A DNA stretch of 64,000 bases from Mycobacterium pinniadriaticum (GTDB lineage Bacteria; Actinomycetota; Actinomycetes; Mycobacteriales; Mycobacteriaceae), in the NCBI RefSeq assembly GCF_026242045.1, contig NZ_JAPJDO010000008.1, positions 124,001 to 188,000 on the forward strand, written 5' to 3'. Shown here one piece after another: positions 54,376 to 62,770 of this stretch. A program made the translations under genes and the position numbers. The notes beneath the pieces were generated by a model. The model was not told the DNA's origin and searched no databases. It was given only the letters and a program-made list of their open reading frames with translations. Positions within the stretch are counted from its first letter, which is position 1. Each line of letters starts with the position of its first letter.

Positions 54376-55206
54376 ATGAACCAACCGGACTACGTACTGG
54401 GCCACTCGGATCACGAATTGGGTCGCCTCCGGCGCCAAGCCGCGCTCCTGGAGTCGACCACCCGGGAGTATCTGGCGGCCGCGGGCCTGGCACCCGGCAT
54501 GCGAGTCCTCGACGTCGGAAGCGGGGCTGGAGATGTCGCGATGCTCGCCGCCGAGTTGACCACGCCCGGCGGGCGGGTGATCGGCACCGACACCGCGGCG
54601 GCCGCGGTGAGCGCGGCATCAGCTGCCGCGTCGGCCGCAGGCCTTTCCGATATCGTCCATTTCCGCAACGGCGACCCCGCCGCATTGACCTTCGACGAGC
54701 CATTCGACGCGATCGTCGGCCGCTACGTGCTCGTTTTCCAGGCGGATCCAGCCGCGATGCTTCGTCGAGTTTCTCGGCACCTGGCACCTGGCGGGATCGT
54801 GGTCTTTCACGAACCGGACTGGTGTGCAGTCCGCTCGTCGCCGCCGGCACCCACCTATGACCGGTGCTGCCGATGGATCATCGAGACCGTGGACAGGGCT
54901 CGGACTTCCTGGAACATGGCCGATCGTCTGCACCGGACCTTCACCGACGCGGGTTTGCCGGCGCCGACCTTGAGCATGCGAACCTTCATCGGGGTCGGTA
55001 TCGCCGCGGAGGTCTGGTTGCGAGCCGTTGCCGACATCGTCGAGACGCTTCTCCCGACCATGGAGGCACTGGGATCGGCCACGGCTGCCGAGGTCGGGCT
55101 CGAAACCCTGGCAGAACGCCTCATCGACGAGATCCGAGAAACCCCCACCACGCTCATCGGACGCTCAGAGGTCGCAGCGTGGTGCCGCGGCGGGGAGAGC
55201 TCGTAG
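54376..55206 (+). CDS. SAM-dependent methyltransferase (class I)
   Basis: The 276-residue product has motif I LDVGSGAGDVAML, a following acidic strand VIGTDTAAAAV, FDAIVGRYVLVF (motif IV region) and HLAPGGIVVFHEPDW. These fit a small-molecule or lipid class I methyltransferase. It is divergent from the DUF3500-like gene. The substrate is unknown; co-location with the two-component island suggests envelope or metabolite modification. Confidence 0.9.
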   Translation: MNQPDYVLGHSDHELGRLRRQAALLESTTREYLAAAGLAPGMRVLDVGSGAGDVAMLAAELTTPGGRVIGTDTAAAAVSAASAAASAAGLSDIVHFRNGDPAALTFDEPFDAIVGRYVLVFQADPAAMLRRVSRHLAPGGIVVFHEPDWCAVRSSPPAPTYDRCCRWIIETVDRARTSWNMADRLHRTFTDAGLPAPTLSMRTFIGVGIAAEVWLRAVADIVETLLPTMEALGSATAAEVGLETLAERLIDEIRETPTTLIGRSEVAAWCRGGESS

Positions 55207-55231
55207 TCCACTGCGCCGCGTAAGCCACACT

Positions 55232-55286
55232 CTGAAGCGAAGCTGAAGAAAACGCACCACTGCACCGGATTTCAGCTTCGCTTCAG
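55232..55286. promoter_or_regulatory. Paired response-regulator-type sites upstream of the second small secreted protein
   Basis: CTGAAG-CGAAG-CTGAAG (55232-55248), 21 bp, then TTTCAG-CTTCG-CTTCAG (55270-55286, one mismatch). It is the most symmetric copy of the motif. It lies 89 bp before the start at 55375. Confidence 0.78.
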
Positions 55287-55374
55287 CTCACTGGGCGATG
55301 GTCAATGTCAGAAGCCGCCTCAACAGGATGGCCTCAGCTATCAAAACACCACGCACACAGGAGGATTAAGAGCA

Positions 55375-55641
55375 ATGAGCAACAACACCATCGCTTCACG
55401 TATCGGCCGCATCGTCGCGCTCCCGATCATCGCCGGCGGGATCGCGCTCGGGTTGGCAGCGACGGCCAACGCCGCCGACGCCGCCGTGGGCCCCGATGTC
55501 CGTTCAGGCATGGTCGCCGCTCCCGAGGTCACCTCACAACCGGCCCCCGAGGCAATACCGGGGAGCTGGTACCACCGCCACAAGGTGCACCTGTACCCGC
55601 AGTCCAACGCGGCCCAGTTCACCCCTCCGGCCAGCAAGTAG
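55375..55641 (+). CDS. Second small secreted protein, putative two-component target
   Basis: The 88-residue precursor has a signal RIVALPIIAGGIALGLAATA cleaved near ANA-AD, leaving about 55 residues. The mature part is Pro/Ala-rich and ends PGSWYHRHKVHLYPQSN plus a short tail, with no Cys. GGAGG lies nine bases upstream. It shares the promoter architecture, though not obvious sequence, with the 78-residue protein at 52369. Function is unknown. Confidence 0.8.
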   Translation: MSNNTIASRIGRIVALPIIAGGIALGLAATANAADAAVGPDVRSGMVAAPEVTSQPAPEAIPGSWYHRHKVHLYPQSNAAQFTPPASK

Positions 55642-55669
55642 TCGGTGTCTGTTCAGACATCCGCCCAAT

Positions 55670-55702
55670 CCGGCCCTGCCCGATACGTTCGGGCAGGGCC
55701 GG
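55670..55702. terminator. Stem-loop between the small secreted protein gene and degV
   Basis: CCGGCCCTGCCCG at 55670-55682 and its complement at 55690-55702 form a perfect 13-bp stem with a 7-nt loop between convergent genes. Confidence 0.88.
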
Positions 55703-55705
55703 TCG

Positions 55706-56560
55706 CTATGCCCGAATCGAATCGGTGGGGTCGAGGGCGACGACGATCCCCACCGCGCCGGTGCCGACGTGCACGCCGAGCACCGGGCCCAGGTCGGTGA
55801 CGACGGCGTCGCCGCACCCGGGCAACGCTGCGGCCAGGGTCGCCGAGATCTCAGCCGCCGCGGCCGGATTGTCGATGTGGTGGACCGCGAGCGCGGCCCG
55901 CCGCTCGCCCACCAGCTCGAGAACCTGCTCGACCATCGCCGCCTGCGCCTTGGATGCGGTGCGCACCCGCTGGGCCAGCACCAGTCGGCCCTGCTCGTCG
56001 ATGCGCAGCAGCGGCTTGAGGGCCAGCGCGGTCCCCAGCCACGACGCTGTCGTGCCGATCCGTCCACTGCGACGCAGGTTGTCCAGCCGGTGGACCACGA
56101 TATAGGCGTGAACCCGGGACACCGCCGATTGCGCCTCGGCGGCAACGGTTTCCAGGTCCGCTCCATTGAATGCCGCTCGGGCAGCCGCCAGGGCGACGAA
56201 GCCTGTGCCCATCGCCGTCGATTTCGAGTCGACCACCCGCACGGCTCCGCCGAATTCACGCGCGGCGTATTCGGCGGCGCCCAGCGTGCTGGACAGCTCT
56301 GCGGAGATGTGGACGGCCACCACGCCCTCCCCTCCGCTGTCACGCAGCGCGTCCCGGTAGGCCTCAGCCAGTTCGGTCGGGGTGGCACCGGCGGTACTCA
56401 CGTGCCCCCGCTGGTACAGATCGGCCGGGACAGGGTCCACCCCGTCGCGAAGATCGCGGCCTTCGATCAGAATATGCAGCGGCACAACGCGGATACCGCA
56501 GGACCGGACATCATCGGCTGGCAGCCGAGCCGACGAGTCGGTGACCACGACGACGGCCAT
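55706..56560 (-). CDS. degV: DegV-family fatty-acid-binding protein
   Basis: This 284-residue DegV protein binds fatty acids (FakB-like in other bacteria). The N-terminal VVVVTDSSARLPAD, the TAGATPTELAEAYRDAL region and RIGTTASWLGTALALKP are family features. It is first gene or last partner of the octT-gpgP-rsfS-nadD direction, 3 bp from octT. The matching place in M. tuberculosis is Rv2417c. Confidence 0.93.
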   Translation of the reverse strand: MAVVVVTDSSARLPADDVRSCGIRVVPLHILIEGRDLRDGVDPVPADLYQRGHVSTAGATPTELAEAYRDALRDSGGEGVVAVHISAELSSTLGAAEYAAREFGGAVRVVDSKSTAMGTGFVALAAARAAFNGADLETVAAEAQSAVSRVHAYIVVHRLDNLRRSGRIGTTASWLGTALALKPLLRIDEQGRLVLAQRVRTASKAQAAMVEQVLELVGERRAALAVHHIDNPAAAAEISATLAAALPGCGDAVVTDLGPVLGVHVGTGAVGIVVALDPTDSIRA

Positions 56561-56563
56561 GGG

Positions 56564-57307
56564 TTAGTCGAGCGGCTTGTCGTGTGGAACACCCACTTCG
56601 GCAAGTGCCTTGAGCATCAGATCGGCGACACTCTGGTGTGCTTCGAAATTCCAATGGATACCGTCCGGATTGCCACGGCCGGCCAGGACCTCATCGGCCA
56701 CCGCGGCCTTCAGGTCGACCACCGGAATGGCGTGCTCGGCAGCCCATTCGGTGATCGCGGCAACCGTACCCGGTCGCCCGCGATGAGACATGCCGTAGGT
56801 GGGCGCAATGTGAACCGATGGTACCGAGGCGACAATCGGAATGCCTGGCCGGTTGAAATCCAGTGCACCACGGGTCATCTCAAGGTATTCCACCGTCAGA
56901 TTCGGGGGTAGCGCGGGCCGCGCCATCGGCGACAGCTTGGGCTGCGCCCAACCGTACCCATCCCGAATCCAGCGGCGCAGCCATGACGGGCGCACGTAGC
57001 GGATGAGCTCGCGCAGCGCCGTCGGCAGCGGCGAGGGCAACGAGTCCATGCCACTGGTCGCGAAGATCACCGCGCCCGCGCGCGGCAACGCGGCCCACGC
57101 CCGGGGGTCCTGGGTCGCCGCCCACCACACGTCGCGGCTGGTCCACCCGATCCGGCCGATCAACTCGATATCCCAATCGAGTTGTCGAGCAACGATATTG
57201 GGCCAAATCCGTGGATCGTCGGAGGGTAGACCGCCTTGCGGGCCGTAGTACGACAGCGAATCGCAGAAGATCAGCAGGGTCGGGCGGGCAGCCTCAGAGG
57301 ACATCAT
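56564..57307 (-). CDS. octT: SGNH-type octanoyltransferase OctT (Rv2418c-like)
   Basis: This 247-residue SGNH/GDSL-like enzyme acylates the glucosylglycerate primer of methylglucose lipopolysaccharide in mycobacteria. The nucleophile block is [10 protein letters not shown] (Cys replaces the usual Gly), further blocks are [12 protein letters not shown] and [13 protein letters not shown], and the catalytic Asp/His are in [11 protein letters not shown]. The tandem ATG at 57307/57304 overlaps the gpgP stop. Confidence 0.92.
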   Translation of the reverse strand: MMSSEAARPTLLIFCDSLSYYGPQGGLPSDDPRIWPNIVARQLDWDIELIGRIGWTSRDVWWAATQDPRAWAALPRAGAVIFATSGMDSLPSPLPTALRELIRYVRPSWLRRWIRDGYGWAQPKLSPMARPALPPNLTVEYLEMTRGALDFNRPGIPIVASVPSVHIAPTYGMSHRGRPGTVAAITEWAAEHAIPVVDLKAAVADEVLAGRGNPDGIHWNFEAHQSVADLMLKALAEVGVPHDKPLD

Positions 57308-57962
57308 TGGCCACCTGGGCGGAGGCGTTCCATACATCGAGACGCCAGCGGATCTCGTCGAAGGGGGCATCGTCGGCGCCGTGCCCGGACAGCTGCGCCC
57401 AGCTGGCGTTGCCCATTCCGCCCAGCACGGGCCAGCTGTCGACGGGCAGGGCGAGCAGCGCCGCGCACAGCGCCGCGATCAACCCGCCGTGGGCCACCAG
57501 CACCAGCGGCCGGTCGGGCTCCTCGAGGCCCCACTCCGGTTCCCCGGCAACCAATTCGGCGACCAGCGGCACACTACGGTCCGCGACGTCGATGCGACTT
57601 TCGCCCCCGTGCGGGGCCCAGGTGGCGTCGTCGCGCCAGGCCAGCCGTGCTCCCGGTGCGGCCGCGTCCACCTGGTGGTGTGTGAGCCCCTGCCAGTCGC
57701 CGAGGTGGGTCTCCCGCAGCCGGGTATCCACCTGGACCCGCAACCCGGTGCGCTCCCCCAGCGCCACCCCGGTGTCATACGCGCGGCGTAGGTCCGATGA
57801 GACGATCAACAGCGGCTGGCGCTTGGCCAGCACCTCGGCGGCGGCGACGGCCTGCGCCCGGCCCAGATCGGTCAACTCGGTGTCGAGCTGACCCTGCATG
57901 CGGCTGCCGGCGTTGTATTCCGTCTGTCCGTGCCGCAGCATGACCAGGCGCCGCACCCTCAC
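57294..57962 (-). CDS. gpgP: Glucosyl-3-phosphoglycerate phosphatase GpgP
   Basis: This 222-residue histidine phosphatase dephosphorylates glucosyl-3-phosphoglycerate, the second step of methylglucose lipopolysaccharide synthesis. RHG motif [32 protein letters not shown] and the second catalytic His in [13 protein letters not shown] are all present. The GTG overlaps rsfS. Its neighbour OctT uses the product. Confidence 0.93.
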   Translation of the reverse strand: MRVRRLVMLRHGQTEYNAGSRMQGQLDTELTDLGRAQAVAAAEVLAKRQPLLIVSSDLRRAYDTGVALGERTGLRVQVDTRLRETHLGDWQGLTHHQVDAAAPGARLAWRDDATWAPHGGESRIDVADRSVPLVAELVAGEPEWGLEEPDRPLVLVAHGGLIAALCAALLALPVDSWPVLGGMGNASWAQLSGHGADDAPFDEIRWRLDVWNASAQVANDVL

Positions 57963-58336
57963 GGGACCTCCTCGACATCATCAAGGTCGACGTCCACCAG
58001 CGGGCAGTCCCGCCACAACCGGTCCAGGGCGTAGAAGTTGCGCTCCTCCTGATGCTGGATGTGCACCACGATGTCGACGTAGTCCAGCAGCACCCACCGG
58101 CCTTCCCGGGTGCCCTCCCGCCGCGCCGGCTTGTGTCCGGCCAGTCGCATCTTCTCTTCGACCTCGTCGACGATCGCATTGACCTGTCGTTCGTTGGATG
58201 CCGAGGCGATCACGAAGCAATCGGTGATGACCAGCTGGCCGGACACGTCGATCACGACGACATCCTGCGCGAGTTTGGCCGCGGCGGCACGGGCGGCCAC
58301 CGTGGCCATCTGGACGGCTTCGTCGGACGCGGTCAC
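57959..58336 (-). CDS. rsfS: Ribosome silencing factor RsfS
   Basis: This 125-residue protein binds L14 and blocks subunit joining under starvation. Signatures are [36 protein letters not shown] and [28 protein letters not shown]. It overlaps nadD by 4 bp, the usual nadD-rsfS pair. Confidence 0.97.
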   Translation of the reverse strand: MTASDEAVQMATVAARAAAAKLAQDVVVIDVSGQLVITDCFVIASASNERQVNAIVDEVEEKMRLAGHKPARREGTREGRWVLLDYVDIVVHIQHQEERNFYALDRLWRDCPLVDVDLDDVEEVP

Positions 58337-58998
58337 GTGGTGGTCTCCTCGATTCTGGTGACGGCTGGCCGGCCTGTCTTGCCCGCCGGACTGTAGAGAC
58401 GGCGTTTGGACACGTATTGCACGACGCCGTCGGGCACCAGGTACCAGATCGGGCGGTTTCCGGCGGCGCGGGCGCGGCAGTCGGTGGATGAGATCGCCAG
58501 CGCGGGGACCTCGACCAGGCTCAGCGCCTCCTCGGGGAGCTGGTCGAAAGCGGCGACGATGTGCTGACCGTTGAGTTCGTAGCCGGGACGGCTGACGCCG
58601 ACGAACTTGGCGAGCGCGAACAGCTCCTCCCAGTTCTGCCAGGACAGGATCGAGGCCAGCGCGTCTGCTCCGGTGATGAAGAACAGGTCGGCGTCGGGGT
58701 TGAGGGCACGCAGATCGCGCAGGGTGTCATTGGTGTAGGTGGGTCCGCCGCGGTCGATGTCGACCCGGCTGACCGAGAACCGCGGGTTGGACGCGGTGGC
58801 GATGACCGTCATCAGGTAGCGGTCCTCGGGCGGGGTCACCTCCCGGGACTTCTGCCAGGGCTGGCCGGTGGGTACGAACACCACCTCGTCGAGATCGAAG
58901 AGGTCGGCCACCTCGCTGGCGGCGACCAGGTGGCCGTGGTGGATGGGATCGAATGTCCCACCCATCACGCCGAGCCTGCGCCGAGCCGAGGAAACCAC
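58333..58998 (-). CDS. nadD: Nicotinate-nucleotide adenylyltransferase NadD
   Basis: NadD forms deamido-NAD from nicotinate mononucleotide and ATP. Among 221 residues the nucleotidyl transferase signature [15 protein letters not shown] and the C-terminal [11 protein letters not shown] (ISSTxIR-like, with Cys in place of the usual Ile) are clear. The start is GTG 58998 in front of [12 protein letters not shown]. Confidence 0.96.
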   Translation of the reverse strand: MVSSARRRLGVMGGTFDPIHHGHLVAASEVADLFDLDEVVFVPTGQPWQKSREVTPPEDRYLMTVIATASNPRFSVSRVDIDRGGPTYTNDTLRDLRALNPDADLFFITGADALASILSWQNWEELFALAKFVGVSRPGYELNGQHIVAAFDQLPEEALSLVEVPALAISSTDCRARAAGNRPIWYLVPDGVVQYVSKRRLYSPAGKTGRPAVTRIEETTT

Positions 58999-59148
58999 GA
59001 TTGACCAGCTTACGGGAGGCGGCGCGACGGTTCGCGACGCTCACGAGCCGCCGCTCTGACTGTGCGCTGGCAAATATCTTCCCGGGGAATCGTCGCAATT
59101 CAGGTAGCATTTCGCCCCGAGTCGAGTTATCCGATCAAGGGGTCATTG

Positions 59149-60330
59149 ATGATGAGTTTCGGTAGCCGACGCCTGGCACTGCCTGTGACGAGTGTGGCCG
59201 CTGTGGCCGCTGCACTGGCGGTGGGCCTGACCCCGACGGTGTCCACCGCCCCGGCGCTCACCGCGGCGACGGTGGATTATCTTCGCGGCACGAATATCGG
59301 CTGGACACCCACCGATCAGCAGTATCGCGACTTCGTCTCGCGGGTCCTGGACGGCACCGGCACCCCCGCCGATCCGCCCGCCCCGAGCGGTTTCGTCGAC
59401 TACAACGCCGGCTTCTGGCCGGTCTCGAACAACGGGATCTTCGATCTCACGTGGAATGCGTCCGTCGCGCAGGGCGTAGCGCATCTGGAGGCCAAGGATC
59501 CCGAAAGCGACGTCGTGTTCGGACTGTCGCAGGGCGCGGTCGTGGTGTCCCGCTACAAGGCCGCGCACCCCGAGGGAACCGGCAACACCTTCGTCGTCGT
59601 GGAGAACCCGAGCCGGCCCAATGGCGGCGTGCTGGAAAGGTTCGCCGGGCTCTACATTCCGATTCTCAACATCACCTTCACCGGCGCCACCCCCGACAAC
59701 GGAGATCTGACGATCGATGTCGCACGCCAATACGACGGCTGGGCCGACTTCCCCACCTACCCGCTGAACCTGCTGGCGACGGCCAACGCCATCATGGGCA
59801 TGATCTACGTCCACGGGCAGACGCAGACCGAACTGACCGCCATCGACATCGAAGCCGCCAAGGCGGGCGGCAACGCGTACTACCAAGTGCACGGGGATAC
59901 CACGTATTACCTCGTTCGCACCCCGTTGGTTCCGCTGTTGATCCCGCTCAAGGGCTACGTGCCCGACCCGGTTCTGAACGCCATCGATCCGGTGTTGCGG
60001 AAGTTCATCGAGATGGGTTACGACCGCACGGACTACAGCGCGCCGACCCGCGCGAAGTTGTTCCCCCCGATCAGCTTGCCCAGCCTGCCTTCGCCCACCG
60101 CGGCGCAGAACACCGTCACGCCCGCGGAGGCGACGAGCACCGTCACGCCGACCGCGAAAGCGGTCCGTTCAGCGGCGAGCGCGCCGAAGGCCAGCACCCC
60201 GAGGGCAAGCACCCCGAGAGCCACCGCAGCCAAGGCCGGTGCGCCGAAGAAGGCCGCGGGCACGGGCACCGGCAACCATCAGAAGGGCACCGGCGGCAGC
60301 GCCAGGCCCTCGAAGGCCTCCAGCGACTAG
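59149..60330 (+). CDS. Secreted PE-PPE-domain alpha/beta hydrolase with basic tail
   Basis: This 393-residue secreted protein has a signal peptide (LALPVTSVAAVAAALAVGL). It then has a PE-PPE-type serine hydrolase domain with GLSQGAVVVSR (GxSxG), NNGIFDLTWNASVAQG and a proline/valine region near LKGYVPDPVLNAIDPVLRKF. No PE or PPE N-terminal domain is attached. The last 70 residues are a low-complexity Ala/Thr/Pro/Lys tail. AAGGGG precedes ATG 59149 (ATG 59152 is equal), and a TAGCAT -10 is at 59105-59110. It may cleave mycolyl or lipid esters. Confidence 0.87.
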   Translation: MMSFGSRRLALPVTSVAAVAAALAVGLTPTVSTAPALTAATVDYLRGTNIGWTPTDQQYRDFVSRVLDGTGTPADPPAPSGFVDYNAGFWPVSNNGIFDLTWNASVAQGVAHLEAKDPESDVVFGLSQGAVVVSRYKAAHPEGTGNTFVVVENPSRPNGGVLERFAGLYIPILNITFTGATPDNGDLTIDVARQYDGWADFPTYPLNLLATANAIMGMIYVHGQTQTELTAIDIEAAKAGGNAYYQVHGDTTYYLVRTPLVPLLIPLKGYVPDPVLNAIDPVLRKFIEMGYDRTDYSAPTRAKLFPPISLPSLPSPTAAQNTVTPAEATSTVTPTAKAVRSAASAPKASTPRASTPRATAAKAGAPKKAAGTGTGNHQKGTGGSARPSKASSD

Positions 60331-60354
60331 GACAGCCGTGACCTAACTGAGCTC

Positions 60355-60413
60355 GAGATCGACGAATTGGCGAGATTTACTCACACTTACCCTGCCAAAT
60401 GTCGGTTTGGGCG
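60355..60413 (+). repeat. Dispersed 59-nt intergenic element, copy 3
   Basis: The sequence is GAGATCGACGA, 31 nt, AAATGTCGGTTTGGGCG. The ends match copy 1 with one change, and the spacing is identical. This copy also lies between convergent genes (PE-PPE hydrolase and the VWA gene). Its core is AT-richer and shows no strong hairpin. Confidence 0.7.
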
Positions 60414-60416
60414 AAA

Positions 60417-61862
60417 TCAGACCGGCAGCAGCTGGTCGATCACCGCGGCAAGCTGCTTGGCCGAACGGCATTCGTGCATCGTGATGACGTCCTCGTACCG
60501 CGGCACCGCCGAATCGCCACTGCCCCACAGGTGCCGGGGTTCCGGATTCAGCCAGTGCGCATGCCGGCTGGCGCTGACCATGTGGGCCAGGATGTCGGTG
60601 GCGGGGTTGCGGTAGTTCGTGCGCGCGTCGCCGAGCACCAGCAGCGAGCTGCGCGGGGAGAGCACATTGTGAAAGTTCTCGGTGAACGAGACGAAAGCGT
60701 TGCCGTAGTCGGAGTGCCCGTCGCGGGTGTAGACCCCCGCTTCCCGGGTGATGCGCTGAATGGCGACGGCGAGGTCGGCGTCGGGGCCGAACAGGTGCGT
60801 CACTTCGTCGGTGGTGTCGATGAAGGCGAACACCCGCACCCGAGAGAACTGCTGCCGCAGAGCGTGTACCAGCTGCAGGGTGAAGTGGCTGAAGCCGGCC
60901 ACCGAACCCGAGACATCGCACAGCACAACGAGTTCCGGCCGCGCCGGTCGCGGCTTGCGCAGCACGACATCGATCGGCACTCCGCCGGTCGACATCGACT
61001 TGCGCAGCGTCTTGCGCAAATCGATCGCCCCGGCTCGGTGACGCCGCCGTTTGGCCGCCAACCGAGTGGCCAGCATCCGGGCCAGAGGTTGGACCGTTTT
61101 GCGCATCTGGCGCAGTTGATCGCCGGAGGCCCGCAGGAATTCCACGTTCTCGGCCAACTGCGGAATGCCGTACATCTGGACGTGGTCGCGGCCGAGCTGT
61201 TCGGCGGTGCGCCGTTTGGTCTCGCTTTCCACCATCCGGCGCAACTGCGCGATCTTCTGCGCGGCAACCGCTTTGGCGATCTGCTCCTGGGTGGGGGTCG
61301 GCTCGTCGTCGTGCGGTGCCAGCAGGCCGGCCAGCAGCCGGCCTTCCAGTTCATCCAGGCCCATCGCCTTGAGCGCCTGATACGACGAGTACGACGGGCC
61401 TCGGCTGGAACTGTACCGGCCGTAGGCTTCGACGATCTGGGCGATCATCGCGACCAGTCGCTCGTCCATGTCGCCGATGTCGGGGTTGTCCTCCAGCAGA
61501 TCCAGCAGCATTTGCCGCATCGCTTCGATGTCCTCGGGCGGCAGCCCCTGCTGGGGATCCTCATCGGCGTCCTCGTCGACCACGACGGCGCGGCCGCCGA
61601 GCGCCGCCGGCCACCACAGGTCGAACAGCGCGTCATAGGTCTGCCGGTGGTCGGCGCGGCGCAACACCGCGCAGGCCAGACCTTCACGCAGCGCCTCGCG
61701 CTCACCGAGGCCCAGCACGGTCAGCACCCGGCCCGCGTCGACCGTTTCGGATGGTCCGACCGAAATCCCCTGGGCACGTAAGGCTTCGACGAATCCGACA
61801 AGGTGGCCGGGCAGCCCGTGCGGAGCCAGCGGTTGTGGGGGGCGCACCCTGCGGACGGCCAT
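60417..61862 (-). CDS. VWA-domain protein of the CoxE type (Rv2425c-like)
   Basis: This 481-residue protein has a helical N-terminal part with an acidic stretch (VVVDEDADEDPQ). The C-terminal von Willebrand A domain has a MIDAS motif, LCDVSGSVAGFS, followed by LVLGDARTNYRNP. It pairs with the MoxR-type AAA ATPase encoded 10 bp upstream. MoxR/VWA pairs act as metal-insertion or assembly chaperones; the client here is unknown. Confidence 0.92.
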   Translation of the reverse strand: MAVRRVRPPQPLAPHGLPGHLVGFVEALRAQGISVGPSETVDAGRVLTVLGLGEREALREGLACAVLRRADHRQTYDALFDLWWPAALGGRAVVVDEDADEDPQQGLPPEDIEAMRQMLLDLLEDNPDIGDMDERLVAMIAQIVEAYGRYSSSRGPSYSSYQALKAMGLDELEGRLLAGLLAPHDDEPTPTQEQIAKAVAAQKIAQLRRMVESETKRRTAEQLGRDHVQMYGIPQLAENVEFLRASGDQLRQMRKTVQPLARMLATRLAAKRRRHRAGAIDLRKTLRKSMSTGGVPIDVVLRKPRPARPELVVLCDVSGSVAGFSHFTLQLVHALRQQFSRVRVFAFIDTTDEVTHLFGPDADLAVAIQRITREAGVYTRDGHSDYGNAFVSFTENFHNVLSPRSSLLVLGDARTNYRNPATDILAHMVSASRHAHWLNPEPRHLWGSGDSAVPRYEDVITMHECRSAKQLAAVIDQLLPV

Positions 61863-61872
61863 CTGGTGTCTC

Positions 61873-62751
61873 CTAGTTCAGCCGCAGTTCGCCGGAGGCA
61901 CGCTGCTGGTCGGACTGGTGTTTGAGCACGACACCGAGGGTCGCGGCGATGGTCGCGTCGTCAATGGTGTCGAGCCCCAGCGCCAGGATGGTTCGGCCCC
62001 AGTCGATGGTCTCGGCCACCGAGGGCACCTTCTTGAGCTGCATACCGCGCAGCACGCCGATGATGCGGACCAGTTCGATGGCCAGCGACTCGGGCAGTTC
62101 GGGCACCCGGGACAGCAGGATGCGCCGTTCGAGGTCCGGATCGGGGAAATCGATGTGCAGGAACAGGCAACGACGTTTGAGCGCCTCCGAGAGCTCCCGG
62201 GTGGCGTTGGAGGTCAGCACCACGAACGGGGTGCGTGACGCGGTGATGGTGCCCAGCTCTGGCACGGTGACCGCGAAATCGCTCAGTACCTCCAGCAGGA
62301 GGCCCTCGATCTCGATGTCGGCCTTGTCGGTTTCGTCGATGAGCAGGACGGTGGGCTCGGTGCGGCGGATAGCGGTCAGCAGCGGGCGGGACAGCAGGAA
62401 TTCCTCGCTGAAGATGTCGGACTTGGCCTGGTCCCAATCGTTCGAGCCGGACTGCATCCGCAGGATCTGCTTGGCGTGGTTCCACTCGTAGAGGGCGCGC
62501 GCCTCGTCGACACCCTCGTAGCACTGCAGACGTACCAGCCCCGATCCGGTGGTCTGGGCGACCGCGCGGGCCAGCTCGGTCTTGCCGACACCGGCCGGAC
62601 CCTCGACCAGGAGCGGCTTGCCCAGCCGGTCGGCGAGGAACACCGCGGTGGCGGTCGCGGTATCGGGCAGATAGCCGGTCTCGGCGAGCCGCTTGGCGAC
62701 ATCATCGATGTCGCTGAACAGCGGTGCCGGCCGGGCTGGGGTTTCCGTCAC
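61873..62751 (-). CDS. MoxR-type AAA ATPase (Rv2426c-like)
   Basis: This 292-residue AAA+ ATPase has Walker A GPAGVGKTELARAVA, Walker B TVLLIDETDKADIE and sensor 1 VVLTSNATRELSEALKRRC. The MoxR helical insert and the context with a VWA partner support assignment to the MoxR/CoxD group. Transcribed after proA, 19 bp downstream. Confidence 0.94.
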   Translation of the reverse strand: MTETPARPAPLFSDIDDVAKRLAETGYLPDTATATAVFLADRLGKPLLVEGPAGVGKTELARAVAQTTGSGLVRLQCYEGVDEARALYEWNHAKQILRMQSGSNDWDQAKSDIFSEEFLLSRPLLTAIRRTEPTVLLIDETDKADIEIEGLLLEVLSDFAVTVPELGTITASRTPFVVLTSNATRELSEALKRRCLFLHIDFPDPDLERRILLSRVPELPESLAIELVRIIGVLRGMQLKKVPSVAETIDWGRTILALGLDTIDDATIAATLGVVLKHQSDQQRASGELRLN

Positions 62752-62770
62752 GGGTTCTCCTGTCGTCGCC

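Noticed and set aside
54218..54850. N-terminal extension of the DUF3500-like gene
   Set aside because: The added 211 residues are Arg/Pro-rich, antisense to the methyltransferase start, and would bury the lipoprotein signal.
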